From: Pseudomonas sp. AL03
GTDB taxonomy: Bacteria > Pseudomonadota > Gammaproteobacteria > Pseudomonadales > Pseudomonadaceae
Length of the DNA stretch: 64,000 nucleotides
Direction of reading: 5' to 3'
NCBI RefSeq assembly: GCF_029960815.1
Contig: NZ_JASBRE010000003.1
Location: 1 to 64,000 of the forward strand
Made by a program: the position numbers and the translations under genes. Shown piece by piece: positions 35,703-44,819 of this stretch (position 1 is its first letter; each line of letters opens with the position of its first letter). The notes beneath the pieces are model-generated. The model did not search any database and was not told where the DNA came from. It saw only the letters and a program-made list of their open reading frames with translations.

Positions 35703-36450
35703 TGCCCACCTCCTTGGCTGGCACGGCGGCCAGCCCTTCATGCTGAAAATCCACCCAGTGCAACGGCACCGCGCTTTCTTCCCGGGCCCTGCCCGGTGCG
35801 CTTGGCAGCGAACTGCAACGGTCCTGCTGTTCGGCCTGGAGAAAGTCCACGGCCTCCTCTTCCCAGATCTTGTCGAGGGCTTCGAGGGAGTCATCGCGAG
35901 GTTCCGCCGCGACCTGCGCTCGCAGGTCGGCCACCGCTTGATGCGGCTCAGCCCCGGCAATTTGCAGCAGCGCCCGGAAGCAGCTGGCATAGGCGCTCTC
36001 GCGCTCTTCCAGACGTGCGGCGAGCAAGGCCAGCAAGTGCGAAACATCCGCCAGGCCCTCGCGGGCCTCGATGTCTGCGCGGGTGGACAGGAACTCCAGG
36101 TACAGCGGGATGTAATCGGGCAGCTCTTTGACGCCGATGGCAAAACCGGCTTCTTCGTATTGCGCCATCATGTCGACCATCGCCTGGCCACGGTCGCGGG
36201 ATTCACCGTGCACATGCTCGAACAACAGCAGCGACAGTGAGCGCCCCCGACCGAACAGCGCACCGTAGTGCTCCTGCCCATCCATCAGGTCATTGGCGCA
36301 GATCAGCTCGAGCAATTCGAACAACGCACCGCGCTGCGTCGGGCTGATTTCCCGTGACTGGATGATCGCTTGCTCCAGCTCGTCGCGACCGCCAATCAGC
36401 GTCTCGGTCGGGTAATCGAGCAGCAGCGAAATCACTTTGAGAATTTGCAT
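35695..36450 (-). CDS. narJ: Nitrate reductase molybdenum cofactor assembly chaperone
   Basis: 251 aa from MQILKVISLLLDYPTETL, eight bases behind GGGAGG; an ATG two codons earlier overlaps the narH stop as ATGA and is an alternative. The all-helical TorD/NarJ fold shows in SLLLFEHVHGESRDRGQAMVDMMAQYEEAGF and LPDYIPLYLEFLSTR. It binds the NarG N-terminus and escorts Moco insertion. The C-terminal 60 residues are low complexity (QAEQQDRCSSLPSAPGRA), as in other pseudomonad NarJ proteins. Confidence 0.94.
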   Translation of the reverse strand: MQILKVISLLLDYPTETLIGGRDELEQAIIQSREISPTQRGALFELLELICANDLMDGQEHYGALFGRGRSLSLLLFEHVHGESRDRGQAMVDMMAQYEEAGFAIGVKELPDYIPLYLEFLSTRADIEAREGLADVSHLLALLAARLEERESAYASCFRALLQIAGAEPHQAVADLRAQVAAEPRDDSLEALDKIWEEEAVDFLQAEQQDRCSSLPSAPGRAREESAVPLHWVDFQHEGLAAVPAKEVGNV

Positions 36451-36452
36451 GC

Positions 36453-37991
36453 TCATTCCTCCCACAACTGGACGGTTTTCAGGATGTCGCGGCGGTTGGC
36501 TTTCTTGGCGCCGAACATGTTGGTGTCGGAGCTGCCGCTACAGCCGCTGCCGAAACTGAAGCCACACCCGGAACGCTCAGCGAAGGCGTCGCTCATGGCG
36601 TCTTCACGGTGGGCGCTCGGTACAACAAAGCGGTCTTCGTAGTTGGCGATTGCCAGGTAGCGATACATCTCCTCAACCTGGGCCACGCTCAGGCCGACAT
36701 CCGCCAGCACTTGCAGGTCTTGAACACCGTCGACTTGCTCGGAACGTTTGTAGGCGCGCATCGCCAGCAAGCGTTTAAGCGCACGCTTGACCGGTTTTTC
36801 ATCGCCCGCCGTCAACAGGTTGGCCAGGTACTTCAATGGAATGCGCAGGCTGTCGACGTCCGGGATCACCCCGTTCATGCCCACGGTGCCAGCGGTGGCC
36901 GCGTTCTGGATCGGCGACAGCGGCGGTACGTACCAAACCATCGGCAAGGTGCGGTATTCCGGGTGCAGCGGCAGTGCGAGTTTCCAGTCCACGGCCATTT
37001 TGTAGACCGGCGAACGTTGCGCGGAGTCGATCACCGATTGCGGGACGCCATCTTCCAGAGCCTGACGAATCACCGCCGGGTCATTCGGATCGAGGAAGAT
37101 CTCCAGTTGTTTCTCGTACAGATCCTGCTCATTGGCGGTGCTCGCCACTTCGCTGATGCGGTCGGCGTCATACAAAAGCACACCAAGGTAGCGGATGCGC
37201 CCGACACAGGTTTCGGCACAAACGGTCGGCATCCCCGCTTCAATACGCGGGTAGCAGAAAATGCATTTCTCGGACTTGCCGCTTTTCCAGTTGAAGTAGA
37301 TTTTCTTGTACGGGCAGCCGCTGATGCACATCCGCCAGCCACGGCATTTCTCTTGGTCAATCAGGACGATGCCGTCTTCTTCACGCTTGTAGATCGCCCC
37401 GCTCGGGCAAGCCGCTGCACAAGTGGGGTTGAGGCAGTGCTCGCACAGGCGCGGCAAATACATCATGAAGGTGTTTTCGTACTCGCCGTAGATGTCCGCC
37501 TGAATCTTGTCGAAGTTCTTGTCCTTGCGGCGCTTGGCGAATTCGGTGCCGAGGATTTCTTCCCAGTTCGGGCCCCACTCGATTTTTTCCATGCGCTTGC
37601 CGGAGATCAGCGAACGCGGGCGCGCGGTAGGCTGATGCTCGCCCAGCGGCGCGGTGTGCAGGTGCTGGTAATCGAAGTCGAACGGTTCGTAGTAGTCGTC
37701 GAGGCTCGGCAGGTCCGGGTTGGCGAAAATGTTCGCCAACACGCGGAATTTACCGCCGATGCGCGGGTTGATCGTGCCATTGGCATTGCGGATCCAGCCG
37801 CCCTTCCACTTGTCCTGGTTCTCCCATTCTTTCGGGTAGCCGATCCCGGGTTTCGATTCGACGTTGTTGAACCAGGCGTATTCCATGCCTTCGCGGCTGG
37901 TCCAGACGTTTTTGCAGGTGATCGAACAGGTGTGGCAACCGATGCATTTGTCCAGGTTCAGAACCATGCCGATTTGTGAGCGAATCTTCAT
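36453..37991 (-). CDS. narH: Respiratory nitrate reductase beta subunit
   Basis: 512-aa iron-sulfur subunit with three 4Fe-4S clusters and one 3Fe-4S cluster. Cysteine groups: CIGCHTCSITCKNVW near residue 16, CEHCLNPTCAAACPSG near 184, CRGWRMCISGCPYKK near 217 (Trp replaces a Cys, as expected for 3Fe-4S) and CIFCYPRIEAGMPTVCAETC near 244. The C-terminus carries an extra Cys/Gly-rich stretch, RSGCGFSFGSGCSGSSDTN, that echoes the Gly/Cys-rich start of the operon's PPIase. Start MKIRSQIGMVLNLDKC, one base after the narG stop. Confidence 0.97.
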   Translation of the reverse strand: MKIRSQIGMVLNLDKCIGCHTCSITCKNVWTSREGMEYAWFNNVESKPGIGYPKEWENQDKWKGGWIRNANGTINPRIGGKFRVLANIFANPDLPSLDDYYEPFDFDYQHLHTAPLGEHQPTARPRSLISGKRMEKIEWGPNWEEILGTEFAKRRKDKNFDKIQADIYGEYENTFMMYLPRLCEHCLNPTCAAACPSGAIYKREEDGIVLIDQEKCRGWRMCISGCPYKKIYFNWKSGKSEKCIFCYPRIEAGMPTVCAETCVGRIRYLGVLLYDADRISEVASTANEQDLYEKQLEIFLDPNDPAVIRQALEDGVPQSVIDSAQRSPVYKMAVDWKLALPLHPEYRTLPMVWYVPPLSPIQNAATAGTVGMNGVIPDVDSLRIPLKYLANLLTAGDEKPVKRALKRLLAMRAYKRSEQVDGVQDLQVLADVGLSVAQVEEMYRYLAIANYEDRFVVPSAHREDAMSDAFAERSGCGFSFGSGCSGSSDTNMFGAKKANRRDILKTVQLWEE

Positions 37992-37992
37992 C

Positions 37993-40900
37993 TCAGTTCT
38001 CCTCGATATCGGTCGGCAGGGGACGCGGCAGGTCATCGCCGGACGAACCATCGAGCCAGTCGACTTTGGACATTTTGCGCACCACGACAAATTCGTCGCG
38101 GTTGCAACCGACCGTGCCGTAATAGTTGAAACCGTAGGCTTGCTGGGCGTAGCCGCCGATCATGTGGGTCGGCTTGAGCACCACCCGGGTGACCGAGTTG
38201 TGGTGGCCGCCACGGGTCTTGGTGGTTTCCGAACCGGGCACGTTCACGATCCGTTCCTGAGCGTGGTACATCATCACCATGCCGTCCTTGACCCGTTGGC
38301 TGACCACCGCGCGGGCGGTCAGTGCACCGTTGATGTTGAAGCACTCGATCCAGTCGTTGTCCTCGATACCGGCGCGTTTCGCATCGTTCTCCGAGAGCCA
38401 GACAATCGGCCCGCCACGGCTGAGGGTGAGCATTAGCAAGTTGTCGCTGTAGGTGCTGTGGATGCCCCATTTCTGGTGCGGGGTGATCCAGTTCAGGACG
38501 ATTTCGATCTCGCCGTTGCTGCGCTTGCCTTTCACCCCTTCGATGGTGCGGGTGTTGACGGGCGGGCGATAACTCATCAGTTGCTCGCCGAACGCCTGCA
38601 TCCACGGGTGATCCTGGTAGAACTGCTGGCGACCGGTGATGGTGCGCCACGGGATCCCTTCGTGAACGTTGGTGTAGCCGGCGTTGTAGCTGACGTGATC
38701 GTCTTCGAGACCCGACCAGGTCGGGCTGGAAATGATCTTGCGCGGCTGTGCCTGAATGTCGCGGAAGCGGATCGCTTCGTGGGCCTTGGACAGCGCCAGG
38801 TGACTGTGGTCGATGCCGGTGAATTCCGACAGCGCGGCCCAGGCTTTGACGGCGACCTGGCCGTTGGTTTCCGGCGCGAGGGACAGAATCACTTCAGCAG
38901 CATCGATCGCCGTGTCGATTTTCGGCCGACCCTGGCTGATACCGGCATCGCCTTCTTTGTGATTGAGTTCACCGAGGAATTTCACTTCGTCTTCGGTGTT
39001 CCAGTTGATGCCTTTGCCACCGTTGCCGTGTTTCTCCAGCAATGGTCCGAGGGACGAGAACTGTTTGTAGATGTTCGGGTAGTCACGCTCCACCACGTGC
39101 AGGTTCGGCGCGTTTTTGCCTGGCTCCGGTGCCACGCCGGCGCTTTTCCAGTCGGTGCCGCCAAACGGTTGGGCCAATTCGCCGACGCTGTCGTGCATCA
39201 ACGGGATCGTTACCAAGTCCTTCTCAACGCCCAGATGCCCTTCGGACATGCTGGAAAACGCCTTGGCGATGCCTTTGTAGATTTCCCAGTCGGAACGCGA
39301 TTCCCACGCCGGGTCGATGGCGGCCGACAACGGGTGAATGAACGGGTGCATGTCCGAGGTGTTCATGTCGTCTTTTTCGTACCAGGTTGCCGTCGGCAGC
39401 ACGATGTCGGAATAGACGCAGGTCGAGGACATGCGGAAGTCCAGCGTGGTGACCAGATCGAGCTTGCCAATGGCACCCTCGTCCACCCATTCGGCTTCTT
39501 CCGGTTTGCAGTCGCCGACCTGGCCGATGTCTTCGTTCATCACCCCGTTCTTGGTGCCGAGCAGGTACTTGAGCATGTACTCGTGGCCCTTGCCCGAGGA
39601 GCCCAACAGGTTGGAACGCCAGATAAACATGTTGCGCGGGAAGTTGACCGGGCTGTCCGGCTGTTCGCAGGAGAAGCGCAGCGAACCGTCCTGCAGCGAC
39701 TTGACCACGTAGTCTTTAGGGTCCATGCCGGCCGCCGCCGCGTCGCGGCAGATGTGCAAAGGGTTAGTGTTGAGCTGCGGTGCGCTGGGCAACCAGCCGG
39801 CGCGTTCGGCGCGGATGTTGTAGTCCAGGGCATGCTCGGGGAACTGTGATTTATCGGCCAGCGGCGAGAGCACGTCGTGCATGCTCATTTTCTCGTGACG
39901 CCATTGCGAACTGTGGGCGTAGAAGAAGCTGGTGCCGTTCATTTGGCGAGGCGGACGGTTCCAGTCCAGGCCGAACGCCAATGGCAGCCAGCCGCATTGC
40001 GGACGGAGTTTTTCCTGACCGACGTAATGCGCCCAACCGCCACCGGTCTGGCCGACACACCCGCAGAGCATGAGCATGTTGATCAGCCCGCGGTAGTTCA
40101 TGTCCATGTGGTACCAGTGATTCATCGCCGCGCCGACGATGATCATCGAGCGGCCCTTGGTCTTGTCGGCGTTGTCGGCGAACTCACGGGCAATCTGGAT
40201 GGCTTTCTCGCGGCTGACGCCGGTGATCTGTTCCTGCCAGGCCGGAGTGCCAGGCACCGAGGCGTCGTCGTAATCCTTGGCCACGTTAGCGCCGCCGAGG
40301 CCGCGATCGATCGCCAGGTTGGCGGCCGACAGGTCAAACACAGTGGCGACTTTGGCCACGCTGCCGTCCGCCAGCACCACGTTGTGCACCGGCACGCGGC
40401 GGTATTGCACGGCATCGCCGGCCACGTGCTGGAAGTGCTCGTGGGACTCACCGGCAAAATACGGGAAGGCCACTTCGGCGACGTCATCACCGATCAGGCT
40501 CAGCTTCAGATCGATCTCACGGCCTTCGCCACCTTCACGGGGAAGGATGTTCCACTTGCCCTTCTCGCCCCAGCGATAACCGATGGAACCCTGAGGGGAG
40601 ACCAGTTCGCCACTGACATCCAGGGCGATGGTTTTCCATTCCGGATTGTTTTCCTGGCCAAGGTTGTCGGTCAGGTCACTGGCGCGCAAAAAGCGGTCCG
40701 GCTGATAACCGGCGCCCGGAGCCTTGTCGACCATTTGCTTGAGCAGCACCAGCACCGGCAGATCTGTGAAGCGCTTGGCGTAGTCGGTGAAATAGGCGCT
40801 CGGTTTGTCCAGGTGAAATTCTTTGAAGATCACATGGTTGAACGCTTGGGCCAGCGCCGCATCGGTGCCCTGCTTGGGGTTCAGCCACAGATCGGTGAGC

Positions 40901-41766
40901 TTGGCGACTTCCGAGTAGTCCGGAGTGATCGCGACCGTCTTGGTGCCCTTGTAACGGACTTCGGTAAAGAAGTGCGCATCCGGGGTGCGGGTCTGCGGGA
41001 CGTTGGAGCCCCAGGCAATGATGTAGTTGGAGTTATACCAGTCGGCCGATTCCGGCACGTCGGTCTGCTCGCCCCAGACCATCGGCGAGGCCGGTGGCAA
41101 GTCGCAGTACCAGTCGTAGAAACTCAGGCAGGCGCCGCCGATCAGTGACAGGTAACGCGAGCCTGCGGCATAGCTGACCATCGACATGGCCGGAATCGGC
41201 GAGAAACCGACGATCCGGTCCGGACCGTATTGCTTGATGGTGTAGACGTTGGCCGCGGCAATGATCTCGTTGACTTCCTCCCAGTTGGAACGAATGAAGC
41301 CACCCATGCCGCGCTTGCTTTTATAGGAGTCGGCCTTGGCCTTGTCCTCGACGATGCTGGCCCAGGCTTCGACCGGCGCCATGGTCTGCCGCGCATCGCG
41401 CCAGAGTTTGAGCAATGGCTTGCGAATTTTCGGGTACTTGAGCCGGTTGGCGCTGTAGATGTACCAGCTGTAACTGGCACCACGGGGACAGCCACGGGGC
41501 TCATGGTTAGGCAGATCGTTACGGGTACGCGGGTAGTCGGTCTGCTGGGTTTCCCAGGTGATCAGGCCGTTCTTGACGTAAATTTTCCACGAGCAGGAAC
41601 CGGTGCAGTTCACCCCGTGGGTGGAACGCACGATCTTGTCGTACTGCCAGCGTGAACGGTAGACGTTCTCCCAGTCGCGAGACTCTTTGCGGGTCTCGCC
41701 ATGACCGTCGGAAAACTCGTTTTGCTTGCGATTGAAAAACTTCAGTTGATCCAGTAAATGACTCAC
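37993..41766 (-). CDS. narG: Respiratory nitrate reductase alpha subunit
   Basis: 1257-aa cytoplasmic-face molybdenum subunit that reduces nitrate to nitrite. The FS0 cluster ligands are in STHGVNCTGSCSWKIYV near residues 49-60, and the bis-MGD domain includes HEPRGCPRGASYSWYIYSANRLKYP and WGSNVPQTRTPDAHF. The length and start (SHLLDQLKFFNRKQNEFSDGHGETRKESRDWENVYR) are those of NarG. The start codon is GTG with GAGG upstream. It heads the GHJI block, 70 bases behind narK2. Confidence 0.98.
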   Translation of the reverse strand: MSHLLDQLKFFNRKQNEFSDGHGETRKESRDWENVYRSRWQYDKIVRSTHGVNCTGSCSWKIYVKNGLITWETQQTDYPRTRNDLPNHEPRGCPRGASYSWYIYSANRLKYPKIRKPLLKLWRDARQTMAPVEAWASIVEDKAKADSYKSKRGMGGFIRSNWEEVNEIIAAANVYTIKQYGPDRIVGFSPIPAMSMVSYAAGSRYLSLIGGACLSFYDWYCDLPPASPMVWGEQTDVPESADWYNSNYIIAWGSNVPQTRTPDAHFFTEVRYKGTKTVAITPDYSEVAKLTDLWLNPKQGTDAALAQAFNHVIFKEFHLDKPSAYFTDYAKRFTDLPVLVLLKQMVDKAPGAGYQPDRFLRASDLTDNLGQENNPEWKTIALDVSGELVSPQGSIGYRWGEKGKWNILPREGGEGREIDLKLSLIGDDVAEVAFPYFAGESHEHFQHVAGDAVQYRRVPVHNVVLADGSVAKVATVFDLSAANLAIDRGLGGANVAKDYDDASVPGTPAWQEQITGVSREKAIQIAREFADNADKTKGRSMIIVGAAMNHWYHMDMNYRGLINMLMLCGCVGQTGGGWAHYVGQEKLRPQCGWLPLAFGLDWNRPPRQMNGTSFFYAHSSQWRHEKMSMHDVLSPLADKSQFPEHALDYNIRAERAGWLPSAPQLNTNPLHICRDAAAAGMDPKDYVVKSLQDGSLRFSCEQPDSPVNFPRNMFIWRSNLLGSSGKGHEYMLKYLLGTKNGVMNEDIGQVGDCKPEEAEWVDEGAIGKLDLVTTLDFRMSSTCVYSDIVLPTATWYEKDDMNTSDMHPFIHPLSAAIDPAWESRSDWEIYKGIAKAFSSMSEGHLGVEKDLVTIPLMHDSVGELAQPFGGTDWKSAGVAPEPGKNAPNLHVVERDYPNIYKQFSSLGPLLEKHGNGGKGINWNTEDEVKFLGELNHKEGDAGISQGRPKIDTAIDAAEVILSLAPETNGQVAVKAWAALSEFTGIDHSHLALSKAHEAIRFRDIQAQPRKIISSPTWSGLEDDHVSYNAGYTNVHEGIPWRTITGRQQFYQDHPWMQAFGEQLMSYRPPVNTRTIEGVKGKRSNGEIEIVLNWITPHQKWGIHSTYSDNLLMLTLSRGGPIVWLSENDAKRAGIEDNDWIECFNINGALTARAVVSQRVKDGMVMMYHAQERIVNVPGSETTKTRGGHHNSVTRVVLKPTHMIGGYAQQAYGFNYYGTVGCNRDEFVVVRKMSKVDWLDGSSGDDLPRPLPTDIEEN

Positions 41767-41835
41767 GGTGTAGTCCTCTCAGGCTTGCTGCGGGGTTCTG
41801 TGCCCCGCCCACGCAATGGTTGGATTCGGGTCGTC

Positions 41836-43233
41836 TTAGCAGGGTGTCGCCGCGCCTTTGCGCGCGTACCACCACCAGGTCACCACGATGCAGCTCAGGT
41901 AAAAGCCGACGAACATGTAGAAGGCCATCTCGGGGCCGCCGGTCTGGGCCATCGAAGTACCGAAGGATTTGGGAATGAAGAACGCACCGAAGGCGCCCAT
42001 GGCGGAACTGAAGCCCAGGACGGCGGCCGACTCTTTGCCGGCGTTCTTCAGTGCTTGTTCACGTACAGCGGGTGGTTTGCCGACACAGGCTTTTTCATGC
42101 TGTGTGCGGAAGATCACCGGGATCATGCGGAAGGTGGAGCCGTTGCCGATGCCAGTGGTAATGAACAGCAGCATGAACATGCCGAGATAGCCGTAGAAGT
42201 TGCCGCCCGAGCCGTTCTGCGGCAGGAAGTGCATGACGCCGAAGACCATCACGATCATCGCCACGAAGTTCCACAAGGTCACCTTCGCGCCACCGAGCTT
42301 GTCCGCCAGCCAGCCGCCCAATGGGCGCACCAGCGCGCCAACCAACGGGCCGAGGAAGGCGAATTTCAAGGCGATGACGTCAGGGAAGGAGGTTTTGATC
42401 AGCAGCGGAAACGCCGCGGAGAAACCGATAAACGAACCGAAGGTCGCCAGGTACAACCAGCACATCAGCCAGTTGTGTTTGCGTTTGAAGATCACCGCCT
42501 GTTCGCTGAACGAGGCCCGGGCACTGGACAGGTCATTCATGCCGAACCAGGCCAGCACCGTCACCAAGACAATGAACGGCACCCAGATGAAACCGGCGTT
42601 CTGCAACCACAATTGGCCGCCATCCGGCAGTGCTTGCGGCGAGCCGCCCATGAAGCCGAACACACCGAAGGTGATCACCAGCGGCACACAGAACTGCATC
42701 ACCGAGACGCCCAGGTTACCCAGCCCGGCATTGAGACCAAGGGCTGTGCCCTGCTGCGACTTGGGATAGAAGAAGCTGATGTTGGACATGCTCGAGGCGA
42801 AGTTGCCGCCACCAAAACCGCAGAGCAAGGCAATCAACACGAACACGCTATACGAGGTGCTCGGGTCCTGCACGGCGAAGCCCATCCAGATCGATGGCAA
42901 CAAAAGCGACGCGGTGCTCAGGGCAGTCCAGCGACGGCCACCGAAGATCGGCACCATAAAGGAATAGAAGACGCGCAAGGTCGCACCGGACAACCCCGGC
43001 AACGCCGCCAGCCAGAACAGCTGGTCGGTGGTGAAGCTGAAGCCGATGGCGTTCAAACGTACAATCACCGTGCTCCAGACCATCCACACCGCAAAGGCCA
43101 GCAGCAGCGCAGGAATGGAAATCCACAAGTTGCGCGTGGCAGTCTGTTTGCCGCTACTTCCCCAGAACGCTGGGTCCTCGGGGCGCCAGTCATGAATGAC
43201 CGGGCCTTTTTCAGGCTTTTGCAGAACGGACAT
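41836..43233 (-). CDS. narK2: Nitrate/nitrite transporter, NarK2 type
   Basis: 465-aa major-facilitator protein with 12 predicted helices. The nitrate signature appears in GGGNFASSMSNISFFYPKSQQGTALGLNAGLGNLGVS near residues 140-175, and the second in GIGNGSTFRMIPVIFRTQHE near 345. The cytosolic Arg residues used for anion binding are present. The N-terminus carries a soluble leader (QKPEKGPVIHDWRPEDPAFWGSSGKQ) typical of NarK2. It begins 23 bases inside the end of narK1, so the two transporters are coupled; by family it exchanges nitrate for nitrite. Confidence 0.93.
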   Translation of the reverse strand: MSVLQKPEKGPVIHDWRPEDPAFWGSSGKQTATRNLWISIPALLLAFAVWMVWSTVIVRLNAIGFSFTTDQLFWLAALPGLSGATLRVFYSFMVPIFGGRRWTALSTASLLLPSIWMGFAVQDPSTSYSVFVLIALLCGFGGGNFASSMSNISFFYPKSQQGTALGLNAGLGNLGVSVMQFCVPLVITFGVFGFMGGSPQALPDGGQLWLQNAGFIWVPFIVLVTVLAWFGMNDLSSARASFSEQAVIFKRKHNWLMCWLYLATFGSFIGFSAAFPLLIKTSFPDVIALKFAFLGPLVGALVRPLGGWLADKLGGAKVTLWNFVAMIVMVFGVMHFLPQNGSGGNFYGYLGMFMLLFITTGIGNGSTFRMIPVIFRTQHEKACVGKPPAVREQALKNAGKESAAVLGFSSAMGAFGAFFIPKSFGTSMAQTGGPEMAFYMFVGFYLSCIVVTWWWYARKGAATPC

Positions 43234-44515
43234 GTTCTTCTCCTAGGGCAATGCTGGAAATCGGGGATGGGGTCAGCAGCGGCGCTTTACCCAGCACCGG
43301 GCTTTTGCGTATTTCGCTGAAGTACATCCAGGTGAGGGAGACCCAGACCACGCCGTACATCAACATGAAGCAGGAAGAGCGCACGCCGGTGAGGTCCACC
43401 AGGGCGCCGAACAGGATTGGCAACACGAAACCGCCCAAGCCACCCGCGAGGCCGACGATGCCGGACACGGCCCCCATGTTTTTCGGGTAGTCATTGGCGA
43501 TGTATTTAAAGACCGAGGCCTTGCCGAACGCAAAGGCGATGCCCATGACGAACAGCAGCACGGTGAACAGCGCGGGATTGAGGCCGATGTGGAAGTCCAC
43601 TGGGCCGTTGATCGTTTGCACTTGCAGTTGGGTCTGGGGATACGAGAGCAGGAACAGGCAGAACCAGCTGACCCACAACACCCACCAGGTCACACTTTGC
43701 GCACCCCAGCGATCCGACATCCAGCCGCCGACGGCACGCAGCACGCCACCGGGCAGGGAAAAACAGGCCGCCAGCAGCGCCGCGCTTTGCAGACTGAAAC
43801 CGTACTCCTGCACGTAGTACTTGGTCATCCACAGCGCGAGGGCGACATAACCGCCGAAAACGATCGAGTAGTACTGGCAGTAGCGCCACACCGCGGGATC
43901 CTTCAGCGAGCTCAATTGCTCACGCAACGTGGCGCCGGTGGCACTGCGGTGGTCCTTGTTTTCGGCGCTGAAGAACCAGAACAACAGCGCAGTAATAAAG
44001 AGGATCGCGCTGAAGACTTTCGGCACCAGCTGCCAACTGCCGGCAGCGATCAGTGCCGGGGCGAGAAACTTGGTCACCGCGGCCCCGGCGTTACCGGCGC
44101 CGAAGATGCCCATCGCAAAACCCTGATTCTCCTTGTCGAACCATTTGGCGACGTAGGCAATCCCGACCGAAAACGAGCCGCCAGCGAGGCCGACGAACAA
44201 GCCCAGCACCAGGAACTGCCAGTAAGCGGTGGCGTGACTGATCAGGTACAGCGGCGCCACGCAGGCCAGCATCAGCAGGAAGAACACACTGCGCCCGCCA
44301 AAACGGTCGGTCAGCAGACCCAGTGGCAAACGCACCAGCGAGCCGGTCAGTACCGGGGTCGCGGCCAGCAGGCCGAACTGGGTTTCGTTGAGCTGGAGCA
44401 GATCCTTGATCGGCACCCCAAGCACGGCAAACATCATCCAGACCATGAAACAGACTGTGAAGGCCAGCGTGCTCATGCCCAGCACCAAGCCTTGTCGTAC
44501 TTGCGGTTGGTTCAC
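43211..44515 (-). CDS. narK1: Nitrate/nitrite transporter, NarK1 type
   Basis: 434-aa major-facilitator protein with 12 helices; nitrate-signature segments are GLAGGSFSVGIAYVAKWFDKENQGFAMGIFGAGNAGAA near 115-150 and GFVLPILFGALVDLTGVRSSCFM near the end. NarK1-type carriers are nitrate/proton symporters. The start codon is GTG with GGAGAG upstream. First gene of the nar operon; an ANR box and a NarL heptamer pair lie upstream in the narX-narK1 gap. Confidence 0.93.
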   Translation of the reverse strand: MNQPQVRQGLVLGMSTLAFTVCFMVWMMFAVLGVPIKDLLQLNETQFGLLAATPVLTGSLVRLPLGLLTDRFGGRSVFFLLMLACVAPLYLISHATAYWQFLVLGLFVGLAGGSFSVGIAYVAKWFDKENQGFAMGIFGAGNAGAAVTKFLAPALIAAGSWQLVPKVFSAILFITALLFWFFSAENKDHRSATGATLREQLSSLKDPAVWRYCQYYSIVFGGYVALALWMTKYYVQEYGFSLQSAALLAACFSLPGGVLRAVGGWMSDRWGAQSVTWWVLWVSWFCLFLLSYPQTQLQVQTINGPVDFHIGLNPALFTVLLFVMGIAFAFGKASVFKYIANDYPKNMGAVSGIVGLAGGLGGFVLPILFGALVDLTGVRSSCFMLMYGVVWVSLTWMYFSEIRKSPVLGKAPLLTPSPISSIALGEEHVRSAKA

Positions 44516-44573
44516 AATGCTCTCCAGTCAGTTAGCCATGGCGGCAGACTAGAGAGGCCAACCCCGCAAAAAC

Positions 44574-44587
44574 TTGATCCATGTCAA
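44574..44587. promoter_or_regulatory. ANR box of the narK1 operon
   Basis: TTGAT-CCAT-GTCAA, one mismatch to consensus, 59-72 bases before the narK1 start. Confidence 0.8.
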
Positions 44588-44625
44588 CGAAGCCCATGGG
44601 CGCATAGGCCTATGCTTGTGCGGTC

Positions 44626-44641
44626 TACCTCTAAGGAGGTA
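44626..44641. promoter_or_regulatory. NarL 7-2-7 site between narK1 and narX
   Basis: TACCTCT-AA-GGAGGTA: two inverted NarL heptamers two bases apart. It is about 111 bases from narK1 and 180 from narX, fitting nitrate activation of the nar operon. Besides this and the ANR box, 44516-44819 also holds a GCATAGGCCTATGC palindrome. Confidence 0.75.
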
Positions 44642-44819
44642 GTTCAACGAAACCCTGAAGTTGTTTGTTTATCAGCGTCTTAGGGATTTCTACCAATGTT
44701 TTTGCTGACAAGGATCAGTCGACAACTCTTTAGAGGTAGCGCGCCCGGGATCGGCGGCAAAACCCCACCCTGGAGCTCCACGTGCTCTGTTTTCCTGATT
44801 TTTTCCCGGACCTGCGCTG

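Noticed and set aside
36609..41148. Long plus-strand ORFs across narH and narG, and similar ones opposite narK and nrdD
   Set aside because: They are antisense shadows of GC-rich genes and carry no recognisable domains.
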